NCBI GenBank assembly: GCA_947087265.1
Contig: CAMUBY010000010.1
Span: forward strand, 1-42,324
DNA length: 42,324 bases
DNA from: an uncultured Clostridia bacterium
GTDB taxonomy: Bacteria > Bacillota > Clostridia > Christensenellales > Borkfalkiaceae
Direction: 5' to 3'
The notes beneath the pieces are model-generated. The model did no database searches, was not told where the DNA came from, and saw only the letters and a list, made by a program, of their open reading frames with translations. The stretch's first letter is position 1; each line of letters begins with the position of its first letter. Both the position numbers and the translations under genes were made by a program. Positions 28,601 to 33,101 of this stretch are shown here, in pieces.

Positions 28601-30573
28601 GCGACGTGTGCAACGTTACGCAAGTACAGGGCGCAACCGATGCAGGCAGTCATTTTGCGGCGGCGCTTGAGCTCGATAACGAAAACTACACGCTTGTAAA
28701 CGGTCAGAATGTGGAAGATATTCCTTTCACAATTACGCAGAAAGTTGTAGAACTTGATTGGGAAGATGAAGAATTCGTTTATAACAACGAAATGCAGGCT
28801 CCGAATGCTACGATTAACAATCTTCTTCCTGCCGACATAGGCAAGTCGATTCAAGTAATTGTTACGGGCGAAACCCATGCAACGAAGACGTGGCTCGGCG
28901 AAGTTGCAACCGCAACGGCAACGCTTGTAAGCGATAGCAACTACACCTTAATCGGTTGCCCGAACTTAACGTACAATTACGTTATCGAACAGCTTGAAGC
29001 GGAACTTGAATGGGATGACCCTTGCGAAGTTATCTACAACGGTCCGAATACGGAACTTCCTGGCGCGGTTGTAAGCAACAAGTATGCGGATGACGAATGC
29101 GACGTTTTGGTAAGAGAATTCGCGGGCACGGCTGCAGCGGCACACGGAATCAGCACATTTGCCGGTTCGGCGAGTGCAACGTCCGTTATGCACATTGCAG
29201 AAGCATACGGCTTTGAAGGCGCGAACGAAGACGACTACAAACTTCCTGCAGACCGCACGAATCCGTACACGGAAATTGCGCAGGAAATCACCATCAATTG
29301 GGGAGATTTGGAACTTGTATATACAGGTGAAGCTCAATACCCGACCTACACTCTTCAAGGTTTAATGGCAGGGGATGACGTATCGCTTCAGTTCAATTGC
29401 AGTGAAGAACCTGTGAACGTGAAGTACGCTTCTAACAATGTAACGATTGTTTCCTATACGGCAACGGTAACATTGACGGGCGCGGATGCATCGCACTACG
29501 CTATCAGCGTTCTCCAACAGAGCCCTGACAGCGGTACGGGCGAAATGCGTGCCACAGTCGACTTCAAGATTGTACCTCGTCCTGTAACGGTGTACGCAAC
29601 TTCAAAAGACGTACAGTTGCTCCTTGAATTAGACACTGAGGGTCATATGATTCTTGATAAGTTCCAGACAATGACCTGGACGGATTGGTTCTCCCTTACC
29701 TGTAACCAACTCGTTGGGCAAGACGTCGGCGCAAATATCGAAGACATCTTCGATGTTGACAATCTGTTCCTTTCTCCTGCCTTCTACCGCATTACGAGGA
29801 ACGGCGATGGAGATATCATAAGTATTTCCGATGAGCGCGTAATCCCCGGATTGGAAGGACCCGACATCGGCTTGGGCGAGTACAAGATTGGCATAATCAT
29901 TGAAAATCTTACGAGCCTCGGTTGCTTAACGGGCAACTACGTTGCAGAAGTTCAGCTTAACGAAGAGGAATACGGCATTCTCACAATTATCCGTGACGAC
30001 GCAGTCCTCAAACTCACCGACACAAGCGGCTACCAGTTCCTGTATTTGGAAAAGACGGAAGATGAAGAATTCTATCGTAGAGCTTATGCGGAACTCGGCT
30101 GGAAGCACGGCGAAGACGACGCGAACAGCGAACGTGTTGTGCTCGGTCAGATTCTTCCCGAAACGCTGGTGAACGACTTCCTTGCTAATATCGACGCTTC
30201 GCAAATCAATAACATTAAGATTACCGCCGCAGACGGCACAGTGCTCTACGATTGCGGTAGCTTGTTAGACGAATTTGCATACGTCGGTACGGGCGCGAAA
30301 GTGGAATTGATGCTCGGCGGTGAAGCAATCGATACGCTTTACCTCTCCATTCTCGGCGACGTAAACGGCGACGGCGAAGTTACGACGGTGGATGCTTCGG
30401 ACATGAACACATTTGTTGCTTCTTCTCAGTTCCCGAATTTTGATTTGGATGAGTATTTATTAGCAGCACTTATTGCAAACAACGGCTCCGTTTCCGCGCT
30501 CGATGCGGCAAATGTAAATGCTGTCATTGCTGGCAACCTTTTGATAGATATGTTCTTCTATCAAATCACGTAA
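10609..30573 (+). CDS. giant exported repeat protein (about 6,654 aa): beta-helix modules, YDG/MBG Ig-like repeats, C-terminal dockerin
   Basis: The start at 10609 is chosen for GGGAGG at 10593-10598; an in-frame ATG at 10579 precedes that site. Residues 33-56 are a hydrophobic signal segment after a basic 32-residue leader, with a possible signal peptidase site ASA-E near residue 69. Residues about 80-3565 are seven beta-helix modules. Residues about 3570-6325 are Ig-like YDG/MBG repeats alternating with a second beta-sandwich repeat. A unique stretch follows, then a pre-dockerin module (FYRR at 6488) and a type I dockerin (DVNGDGEVTTVD at 6584). There is no LPXTG motif and no C-terminal membrane helix, so the dockerin is the only visible attachment device. 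The role is inferred to be adhesion or a long surface fibre. No catalytic motif is recognised. Codon use looks like that of its neighbours, and the frame is intact over 20 kb. Confidence 0.95.
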   Translation: MKNEKLIRDKETLANATVNKTVASGRVHARKKITGVFVLLLGLLMAVSATFVTLLYNNGNKTEFGSASAEENTQNGTASSLATEAEISADYATRWSAAIMKSVADGTTETFVLDQGDWVAQSYSGLASGVKSFTAPMPTMAEQYFCDRGFVYHSSSTYGAIYLPENAKIILDLNGNSINRNMEAGVVWGSVIFVGWNAELTVRDSKAPAGGTAPLFDADGKRLVDNNGKTILNGTGKIMGGWSTNGYAGGITVLQNGTLNFESGAVQSNKSQSNMSTHAGGILLNGWQEDRATLNMTGGVIADNVDSVNGNLAGGGGIYGEYENVNITGGYVVGNSILGSINGYSAGGIGLARAYTANIENVLVAENTGVVGGLNVYDEYNILKPGEVVTVKNVTIKNNTNDACPHAGGLNLWGDSSQTAPFLVENCTITGNEISLKSGYASATYYSECAGAYFTWGTFTIKNCLITDNKTAYGVAGMQFLQAKGTVDNVIISQNQSTSSYNGAYQYYPSAGLTMYETEVTATNMHVGEVSATDNTLNGVAYTGNKVFGDSSGKSTVAGVSIMNNSTFNLENGSISGNCGDGAYVYGAILCYHSIGAPNTVNLKNVDIKNNTLTHVDSYSILLFNGAANQVTFENVAIENNISASKLNVDVGFMVVAQNTSLIWHGGSFSNNSSVAPAFFLINIGYKTLTSGGSAEFYDVDITNNTSSSGTIYVSAISQLIMERCNLSDNTNSGLFCSALNIDGASASQHGVARLTDTKIERNKGVGFGGIFTYYYTEFSMVGGTVSDNESSTTSAATTAGICVSDHATASFENVVVKGNKTKENNSFLNVGGIFASDYVSLSLNRVTIGAAHDANAATEANVGDYGGLYMNSTATLSIRDTIIIKNNVGRIVGADGCDNFYYGSSTDKIKVEGPLTNSYFKIATPYIGVFTDGFGANNSGGLLPTDIFVSDRDFGDADHTPCYDISNKGSGATLEGVIRGNDNASRWTYAVQTSLENGGSQETFKLIGDWNAVNGAFNGKVADTPQNGYHYGSPYVPYIDYDGDGVNESANIILDLNGYKIDRGGANYAHVYGTVIVVNGGLTIIDSSMEYEYDGKGNIVHDEDGNPVYRAPYIDESGNVVPNGTGTITGGYSTDTYWGGAIAVGSNYELCTLDIRGGNFVNNAAVGKYAGTAISIFASSNVSIKNATFSNNTGNYSYDNGVIAAYPVNQTLGGETLEIDRCVFTDNNSSSVILAFETDFSITNTEMVGNNSYNIQFTTSAEDEAMYMENVHIDGGYSGIYIYCGEAVLKNVIIENQNNVWDGATIGLYAANASGFAGDNATVHASGLQILDGIGNYNTSAGISYAALTVSHNASLTLDTYVNPETGEEIRSKISGNSNPGGTVAVFVGNGATCNMTDVEMSNNTGGNVFYMPESAICNWTNVDIFNNTSTAGYLIYAHSYSELTFKNVNIRDNDVAYDALLWIHLGGTLDMTLGCISDNRIHGTNEGYGLLSVGYSYPTHTNTHVELHGVTISGNGGGQNTVHVAAFSNSLVMDDYVNPDTNEVTHTSVVDNEPGFYNIYVENGSASVYSSLSMTNVIIEGNKASVDTVYVGNYAHFYMSGGSISNNTAGVIAGLQVAYYINHDVPSPGGSGYLEEVVLTGVKIHGNKVSNVTNNGYENAGGVYANTPLTLENCEITENSGGYYAGVCVVEGNRLSVSNTLISNNVGVKSGAIYATGGTYLHNATISDNTATGSLRPGDKGAAGGVFFDPVSGGSMVADPDTVISGNKSTHPDSAGGVYTKGYFLIDGSTIMGNVAEGSASAGGVYIFGSADAKFEICAAIQATITLNTARAADPANGIMMGAGGVYVAGSEPTAGTLILRDMVIIDNNTLTDASGANVGKSNVYILDAENNMIEVGNLRAGASVGIYRRPIGVFTTGFGANNSTLLAESIFHSDNILSEVVSYDTDAEEIVTTPGFHVEGYTRSYDNEINWAYLVKKSLATGTQQTFVLYGDWNAKELISSTTSFGSDPQAYINGALYVPVGANMVIELNGSKLNRNLTANSGASRDSGYVIYVAGELTVQDNHRTDLSLIRPGINELQPGVTVYDGEITGGSNSTTLRAGGVYVAQNSQFTLLDGKITGNRGMGGTIIAGGVYVEGTFDMFGGAITDNEGGSAGGVYVANGGAFTLSGGEITNNRSTSSTNAAGIGGVRVAVGGNFYFGDGTKANLDKITITDNTLSTGVNSNVKTDDENYQIEVNGKFADGTSVGITRGTTTMFTSGYGQHHLNFDGTAINPTTYFFSDDEDHFVTKQGTGANTEAIMLGFNNRDNWTYAVETSLDNSGVTQTFTMFSDWTAEKPTTTNYTTEFGSNSNAYYHGALYVPFGASIILDLKGHTLNRNLSQSEIRTDGFVIYVLGELIIRDNPEADDATAGVGTITGGASRNNAGAIQIGAGGKVYFEGGEIKENIANFSAGSAGAVYVYGSEDTHFTMTGGVIKDNRGYDAGAVYVDNGLGGDKNGTFTMTGGSITNNTAVSANTGGVRINTTGVIELGGDAVIKDNSNGQVTNNSNLYLMYANNSGSLATVPPNIQVVSGFTNNAEIHITRESIGQFTDNFELSGTTRAPQDVFISDNSDYFVDQIEVEITDEEGNTSTTHEAFMKSYLANVNWSYTVQMSLTTGTTQTYSLDYGSWTATTNASNGTSFGNGVGYEQGRLWVPVGASIILDLKGNTIDRALAGLNAVNNGEVFFIQGELKIIDSSAAQTGKITGGNSTGTGGIYNSGKLTIEGGTITGNTSTAIVNGGGIYNSGTLTMTGGKVTGNSGYRAGIYVDTTGVVNLGGTANITGNFYDTTDEFKNPIQKPSNLYFKNTSAIINVVKPFTGDAQISVVREGLGVLTNGYGVFNTVNPETYFISESENNLYVISHINSGTHLEAAMISYDNATNWTHAVKTSLANNGAVQDYTLYSDWTPDDNHSFGNDVGYLYGGLHVPVGASIRLNLNGYNINRELYEAGTAVSNGFVFDIAGALTFEGIGRIEGGYSTNTAGGIHIEGNGQVDMQSGYIGGNYTTSNTDGGAITVGGKFTMTGGIMNDNGGPTCGGIYVTTDGTFELGGNGTKIEHNFKGGMMAAEFANIYLENPTGKITIVSPLDSYAYYTLSRDSIGPFTVGYSAFANGATFESEDPTYIVEPTSNGMELQFITHDNARNWEYAVQTSLDNGGATQEFTLWEDWNAENGVFGTENPYYINGALYVPVGASILFNQNGYALNRGLESVRANGYVMYVAGDLTLDDRSSQQTGVFTGGNNSSSNSAGGVFVDRDATFTMEGGKISGNNVYGAGGGGVYNNGTFVMNGGKIGAFEKDEVSYVGNRGLAGGVFNGAYGTFVMNGGGIEGNESTNNAGGVYIYNGADSSFTMNGGEIINNTAENAGGIYAAGKFTMTGGEISGNTATTNDVIAGGGSGVYVSATGVFTMTGGVIHDNNGLNGVRVYSSGVLNLGGKAQIYNNKNTAIYDATDPHEYRNVYLTISTQRVNIVSEFEEGAYIGVTRDASGIFTANYGTYNPTASPANFFTSDVTKYAVSSANCDVTNTIEAVIGTPVPKPTKLESPTYDGNSHDIISGYDSKYMSYGELPAGVTYDKNNNVFTAINAGEYTLTFEVKDGFCWPDGKSGTITVIAKIYPRIAVLEWQHLTDLVYNTREQVPTATVVNLVPGDVCDVIVTGGQIHAGSYTATASFLSNPNYTLENAEQTNIEKGFTISKAPISVEILNETAAYKTPEDLKLQANVSSDGITFITIPNSSVTYSVNPADASLIDPSDLANGILTALSSTGTVRITAYVAETSDTLAATSPEKEIVLEKATPKLGLEETSVEYGTDLELVVIGNDEATATVTLQNDTGAAVLNGTTLTPSKAGKVKITISTPETTNYFAHQVTVTVTIDPKVLTIEWDGPFEFDYDGYVHGPKAHATNLVDSDECDIIVSGQQKNAGEYLDENGAYAALTSNPNYTLEGAENRYHDFEIHKVSLPVDDKISLVDNTVDYGDTLKLAITGNKEKAEVTYEIAQPEVINPSWQYGDAIIYYGVDADGNKLSVEDRLDPFTATFEPTGDIGYVLVKVTIGESENYTGCVYYEYVLIQKAALEPTFYTDASTESREVMYGDDNCILEVVGNAENGVVDFTVLGGTGKVHIVGNVLKALQVGEVNIMMHIAATEHYDEIYVSEKVTIIPRPVILTWSVGTYIYDGTEQKPTAIISNAVFGDLLTVVVEGAIDAGNHTAKAVGITGPQSANYTLDEEEGALLITTPFTIQKRKIEAITWGNPELLFNGEYQAPSYSFIGLVSGDTCELVIENMGLHVGTYTATATGVTNDNYYIDNTTINRSVTYRIIKAPITLTINNEVAYYYNDTIIDLIGNIGNGAVTYTITTSPAGIATVTPDGIIFATDYGYITITVNVAATSDTYSGTVTKTIPVVKGEASLDLVETEVIYGDTLNIELKSKWHPDQVYFTLVNGTDEEHTGLADFDSLNRILTATGAGEVTIIIYTQETEKYLETKKEITITIHKRILTVDWNDTFTYDGTAKLPIAENIGNLAFDDDAPELTLDGAQTDVGSYTATVTGISNKNYALFVDEGSSINGYDVPFVIEKADMEITVAPEQIYINETDVPIILSGNESGNKPEYQLVNNTGTAVLNTDGNGNFTITPSAVGEVVLIVKIPASDNYNAFDGKFTIEILRLEGDISLETTEFYYGDTLNLNVIGEGSEDRTVTYTMVDGTGSAQFVTPDSILGTGAGTVIVTVTLAATDTFAEKTFDVTVSVLPRPVVLEWTIGTYEYDGTEQKPSATVTNLVGSDVVNVTVSGHINAGVGLIATATEVDNPNYTVVNGTNITVAYNIDRKLVTVDWDATTSFVYDGELHAPTATVTAGNLIGTDTCDVIVSGAQTDAYDAWVATVAGLSNSNYRVDPTAANSSITFEILTATPTVELEPVTIRYHEVSEVLSVICTPTGGDVTYTIISGDGTIAELVDGNKIRGLELGTFTLQIHVDSTMGIAGVLNTNEVTITVELTVEKGWQPFELAEDTVVYGSTLTLDLTGFDETASYTFVQIINIAGDDGDATLSGNVLTPVHVGTVKVKVVYDETAHYEQTTRELLVTITPYVLEFVWDNDPADDKLVFIYDGTEQAPVALPAVDLFGDDECEILVHGATNAGSHTATAYGTSNPNYTIVGSKSMTNHPTQDFVIKQRVVVIEWNETTLEFNGEPQTPTATIVNQVGGDDVSFTYSGHQTDLGFYTDDERAKITGLTGADSANYTLDGVDDTLLETDFEIVKGHPNLVLSVSSTSITYLQTVDVYLAGNVGEGEVTYEVVYGSGTFNFGEDGSVTFTPGGAGTVQIRAHVAETDRTYEADSNIVTISVAKAHWSIGLSYDSSYFATGTSLHWAPGVVPYSYQIMNEPYNDRGGSWMNYNTFVGNGVGTYRIWINWNGNANFVGGDAYVYVYVGRRPLTIDWDTLEFTYNGQVQAPEVTTHTQALGDKFSVRFEGAGVDAGSYVASAVGLNGGIYRYGKYYSADTYYVLTGDNLSSSYSIGRAEINPVITTTDAEYHIPLQLLLDGNLGNGAVRYELLEGGTGSATIDGDILNPTGLGTVVVKAYIEQTKNYHAAECTAIITIGKRIPQLVLDSDTVIYGDTLQLVVNGNEENGQIMFSVEDGTGSATITPNSGILTPVSVGTVKVTISVTETENFRAFTVEREVTILPRPITIEWDEDTLEFEYDGTLKTPVAHVVTGVVNGDTVEIDVIGSQINAGVYTATASSANPNYVIDPDSLNITTEFMITPKVVEISIDQDEAYLGVALPLTVTSNVPINSSQLVFTVSAAGGDATLQGNVITGTQSGKVVVSVMLPATGNYQGATDMKIFEIKKYVPNIGLETNEVVYGSSISLEETGNLGEGAVSFALAHALGDTGSALLTGNTLKGTKVGTVTIRITVAPTMNYDGGDFDVVVTVLPRPVILVWGGDDSVFEFEYNGEEQYPEVRVLNVLSGDVCNVTQVQGATDAGSHFAAALELDNENYTLVNGQNVEDIPFTITQKVVELDWEDEEFVYNNEMQAPNATINNLLPADIGKSIQVIVTGETHATKTWLGEVATATATLVSDSNYTLIGCPNLTYNYVIEQLEAELEWDDPCEVIYNGPNTELPGAVVSNKYADDECDVLVREFAGTAAAAHGISTFAGSASATSVMHIAEAYGFEGANEDDYKLPADRTNPYTEIAQEITINWGDLELVYTGEAQYPTYTLQGLMAGDDVSLQFNCSEEPVNVKYASNNVTIVSYTATVTLTGADASHYAISVLQQSPDSGTGEMRATVDFKIVPRPVTVYATSKDVQLLLELDTEGHMILDKFQTMTWTDWFSLTCNQLVGQDVGANIEDIFDVDNLFLSPAFYRITRNGDGDIISISDERVIPGLEGPDIGLGEYKIGIIIENLTSLGCLTGNYVAEVQLNEEEYGILTIIRDDAVLKLTDTSGYQFLYLEKTEDEEFYRRAYAELGWKHGEDDANSERVVLGQILPETLVNDFLANIDASQINNIKITAADGTVLYDCGSLLDEFAYVGTGAKVELMLGGEAIDTLYLSILGDVNGDGEVTTVDASDMNTFVASSQFPNFDLDEYLLAALIANNGSVSALDAANVNAVIAGNLLIDMFFYQIT
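10891..21300 (+). repeat. seven beta-helix modules of the giant protein
   Basis: Each module opens with a W-x-x-[AT]-[VI]-x-x-S box. The Trp codons are at 10891, 13570, 16528, 17542, 18553, 19381 and 20164 (residues 95, 988, 1974, 2312, 2649, 2925 and 3186). Next come a TFxLxxDW strand, a VPVGASIILDLNG box ending in NR, a GTITGG turn, and many short rungs such as GGVYNNGTFVMNGG and ISGN. Modules close with a G[VQ]FTxG[FY] segment and a [FH][FI]SD motif. The GG-x-[IVY] and [IVF]xxN rungs are typical of right-handed parallel beta-helices (pectate-lyase-like and Pmp-like folds). Module lengths fall from about 890-990 residues (modules 1-2) to about 260-380 (modules 3-7). The short modules are close enough in DNA sequence to recombine. 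Confidence 0.85.
21340..29580 (+). repeat. about sixteen YDG/MBG-type Ig-like repeats alternating with a second beta-sandwich repeat
   Basis: Repeat A carries YDGTEQKPTATVTN-like openings, then GDxCDVxVSG and AGSYTATATG and NPNYT. Copies start near 21361, 21613, 22387, 23239, 23482, 24232, 24997, 25228, 26014, 26256, 27030, 27795, 28545, 28777, 29031 and 29317. This matches the YDG/MBG domains of large bacterial surface proteins. Repeat B carries VxYGDTLxLxxxGN and then GTGSA and TPxGAGTVxI. About fourteen copies start near 22138, 22636, 22985, 23709, 23964, 24475, 24742, 25463, 25738, 26515, 27289, 27535, 28024 and 28273. The stretch should form an extended stalk. The copy near 26740-26990 is aromatic-rich and divergent. 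Several A copies share one Cys. Confidence 0.8.
30061..30573 (+). other. pre-dockerin module plus dockerin of the giant protein
   Basis: Starting near 30070 the protein reads FYRRAYAELGWKHGEDD, followed by about 80 residues ending in LYLSILG and the dockerin loop DVNGDGEVTTVD (codons from 30358). The second dockerin repeat is IANNGSVSALD, where the first calcium-loop Asp and Asn are lost, followed by AANVNAVIAGN. The whole block is homologous to the C-terminus of the next protein (FYRRTYEELGWTHGVDD, DVNGDGEITSLD, VANNGDISTID). A conserved module directly before a dockerin recalls the X-modules that stabilise cohesin-dockerin contacts; the sequence does not look like a known X-module. Confidence 0.8.
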
Positions 30574-30591
30574 AGTTTCATCAACCCGAAC

Positions 30592-30609
30592 GGGGGAGGA
30601 AACTCCCCC
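30592..30609 (+). other. GAAA-tetraloop hairpin between the giant gene and the 799-aa gene
   Basis: GGGGGAG (30592-30598) pairs with CTCCCCC (30603-30609), closed by a GAAA (GNRA) tetraloop. No T run follows. In the middle of an operon such a stable hairpin could protect the upstream mRNA 3' end, mark a processing site, or reduce read-through so that downstream genes are made in a different amount. Confidence 0.6.
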
Positions 30610-30645
30610 TAAAAGGTTGAGTAATAACAAAAAAAGGAGAAAAAA

Positions 30646-33045
30646 ATGAAAAGTACGAAAAGGAAAGTAATTCTTTCAACCTGCCTTGCGGCATTCTTTG
30701 GCTGCATTGCACTGGTCAGCGGTATATTGCTTGCGCTCAACCTCAACAAGAACGCAAACAGCAACGCTTCTAACCTTGCTTCTACTGACCCGGACACGCT
30801 TACCACGCCTGCAAAGTTAAAATTAACTTCAGACGTGACAAGTGTAACGCCTGGTGGCACTTTTAAGGTAACGGCAACCTTCTCTGCGCCTTCGGCTGTA
30901 ATTTGGTACGCAATGCAAACGACAATAGCACCTTTAACGACAGACGGTACTGCAGTCGACTTTACCGTTGCACAATACCTCTCGCTTGAATCTTTCAAGA
31001 CGCCTGTGCAACTTGCGGCGGAACAGGGCGATTGGTCAATGCCTTTTAGTACTTATTCACCTACTGTTATAGACAGACTTTCCTCTTATGACAGTACGAG
31101 CAAGCAAAAAGAGACGGGTATCTTTTTCATGTTGTCAAAGGGTGTAACCGGTGTTATGAGTACGAATACAGATTGCTCGTTTGAACTGACGTTCAAATTA
31201 TCTGAAAGCACGCCTATTGATACGTTGGAAAACCTTACATTCGGTTTGAGCCCTGCGTATACAAATAACTTTATAACGGTTATTCCGTCTGAATCTCAGG
31301 CTTCGAACCAAACCGATTACAGAAGTCAGGAAAGTAAGTACGCTTCCAACCTGTTAGAATTCTCAACGAGAGAAGCAAACACAGAGGCGGAAATCGATTC
31401 GATTCAAATTGACGTGGATATCAAAGATACAGAAGGCAATCCTGACGTGCAGACTTTTACGATTCAATCTGCCGATTTTGTGAGTGGTCTCTATGAACTC
31501 ACACTTCCTGATACCGACGATTTGGATTTGAAGGTTTATTATCCCACCATGAAAGCCGGTAGCGAGGGCGCAACCGTAAAAGCGGGTGCAACTACCTCGC
31601 AGACCATTGCTCCCGGAGTACCTACTGTGCTTACTGAAGACGGGGTTGATATTACCGTATCGGGCACGAACAGATATCTTTACATACAGGCAATTCCCGA
31701 AGACGGCAACACAGCAAACGTAAAAATCTATACCGTAAAACTTACATTTACATATGCAAGACTTAGCGACTTAAAAGCAGATTCCACGGGTTTCTCGGAT
31801 TCCAGCATTACAAAGTGTCATTTGAACCTTGGCGATTCGGGTGTATTTGACCCCGATACGTTCGCTTACACCGCTTACGTTCCCGAAGGAACCACTTCTA
31901 CGGAAGTTTCCCCGACACTTGCAACCGATTATGGCATTTCTACCGTGCTCACTGCGGTAAAGGACGGCAACTACACGATGCTCGGCGGCCCGAATGTAAG
32001 CAATCAAGGTACGCTTTATTTGCAGAACATTTCGAACGGCGAGAAACTTAGTTTCAGACTCACCGCACAAGACGGCACTACGCAGAAAACTTACGAGATT
32101 ACCTTTGAGATTGTGACGACCAATACAAACATTGAGGAAATCTTAGTCGTTGGCAAGACTTCGGGTGAAGAGATTCCCAACAACGAAGACAAAGCGAGCG
32201 AAGAGAATAAAGATTATTATTACTACGTCGGTGATGACCCTGCACAGGCTAAAATTACTATCACCACGACTGATGAAAATGCAAAAATAGAAATCGCTCC
32301 GGTTACGGGCGGTACGACGGGTGAATTCGCAGAATATGACCCCGATACGGTTTACGAACTTGGCGAATATGTCATTAAAGTTACCGCTTCGGCAGGCAAT
32401 ACCAAAGAATACACATTGGTGTTGGATAAATTCGACGGTTTCAAGTTGGATGAAAACTCTGAATTTGCGTTAGTTGCTTTGAAAGAAGAAACCGATGATT
32501 ACGGCGAAACAGTCTTTTACCGTAGAACGTATGAAGAACTTGGTTGGACGCACGGAGTAGACGACAGACATTTAGACCGCTATGTTTTGGGCGAAATCAA
32601 TGCAGAAGAGGAACTTACGCTGAACGATTTGGTCAACAACTTTTCGCTTTCTCAGGTGGCCAAAATTTGTGTGTACGATAAAGAAGGTACGTTAATGTAC
32701 GACGGTGCAAACGGCGGTATCGTTTCCGGTTATGCGGATGAACTTATTTGCACAAGTTGGAAAATCGTTTACGGCAGTGGCGCTTCGGCAGATGTCATTT
32801 ATGTTTCCGTACTTTGCGATGTAAACGGCGACGGCGAAATTACGTCTTTGGACACTGCAGACATCAACGCTTACATCGTCGGAAATCAGGGCATTACGTT
32901 TGATGAGACCGAAGTTCGGCTTGCGGCGTATGTGGCAAATAACGGAGATATTTCTACAATCGATGCTGCAAACGTCAATTCTATTATTGCAGGAAATGCA
33001 GGTTTGTCAGTAGAAAACTTCCTTCGCAAGAATGCAATATCTTAA
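30646..33045 (+). CDS. exported adaptor-like protein: cohesin-like domain, cadherin-like domains, pre-dockerin module, dockerin
   Basis: The product is 799 aa. A strong AAAGGAGA site lies just before the ATG. Residues about 8-31 are a signal segment. Residues about 57-230 form a domain shared with the next protein: WYAMQTT, then DWSMPF, IDR, FFMLSKGVTGVM, and FTFGLSP-like TFGLSP. Its strand order and GxxFxxxGxxTG plus DGxFxxxxFKV-like pattern resemble cohesins, though it is not a clear hit by eye. Residues about 245-600 hold roughly three cadherin-like beta-sandwich domains (FDPDTFAYTAYVP is typical). The pre-dockerin module starts at 624 and the dockerin at 725 (DVNGDGEITSLD). It therefore has both a possible receptor domain and a docking domain, as an adaptor scaffoldin would. 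It follows the giant gene by 72 nt in the same operon. Confidence 0.9.
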   Translation: MKSTKRKVILSTCLAAFFGCIALVSGILLALNLNKNANSNASNLASTDPDTLTTPAKLKLTSDVTSVTPGGTFKVTATFSAPSAVIWYAMQTTIAPLTTDGTAVDFTVAQYLSLESFKTPVQLAAEQGDWSMPFSTYSPTVIDRLSSYDSTSKQKETGIFFMLSKGVTGVMSTNTDCSFELTFKLSESTPIDTLENLTFGLSPAYTNNFITVIPSESQASNQTDYRSQESKYASNLLEFSTREANTEAEIDSIQIDVDIKDTEGNPDVQTFTIQSADFVSGLYELTLPDTDDLDLKVYYPTMKAGSEGATVKAGATTSQTIAPGVPTVLTEDGVDITVSGTNRYLYIQAIPEDGNTANVKIYTVKLTFTYARLSDLKADSTGFSDSSITKCHLNLGDSGVFDPDTFAYTAYVPEGTTSTEVSPTLATDYGISTVLTAVKDGNYTMLGGPNVSNQGTLYLQNISNGEKLSFRLTAQDGTTQKTYEITFEIVTTNTNIEEILVVGKTSGEEIPNNEDKASEENKDYYYYVGDDPAQAKITITTTDENAKIEIAPVTGGTTGEFAEYDPDTVYELGEYVIKVTASAGNTKEYTLVLDKFDGFKLDENSEFALVALKEETDDYGETVFYRRTYEELGWTHGVDDRHLDRYVLGEINAEEELTLNDLVNNFSLSQVAKICVYDKEGTLMYDGANGGIVSGYADELICTSWKIVYGSGASADVIYVSVLCDVNGDGEITSLDTADINAYIVGNQGITFDETEVRLAAYVANNGDISTIDAANVNSIIAGNAGLSVENFLRKNAIS

Positions 33046-33101
33046 TTTAAGTATTAAATGAACCAAAAAAAAACGAATTACCTTCAACAAGGAACTCAGT
33101 T

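Noticed and set aside
10891..29580. CRISPR array or satellite-type DNA repeat
   Set aside because: The repeats are protein-coding and degenerate at DNA level, with no constant short repeat and unique spacer pattern.
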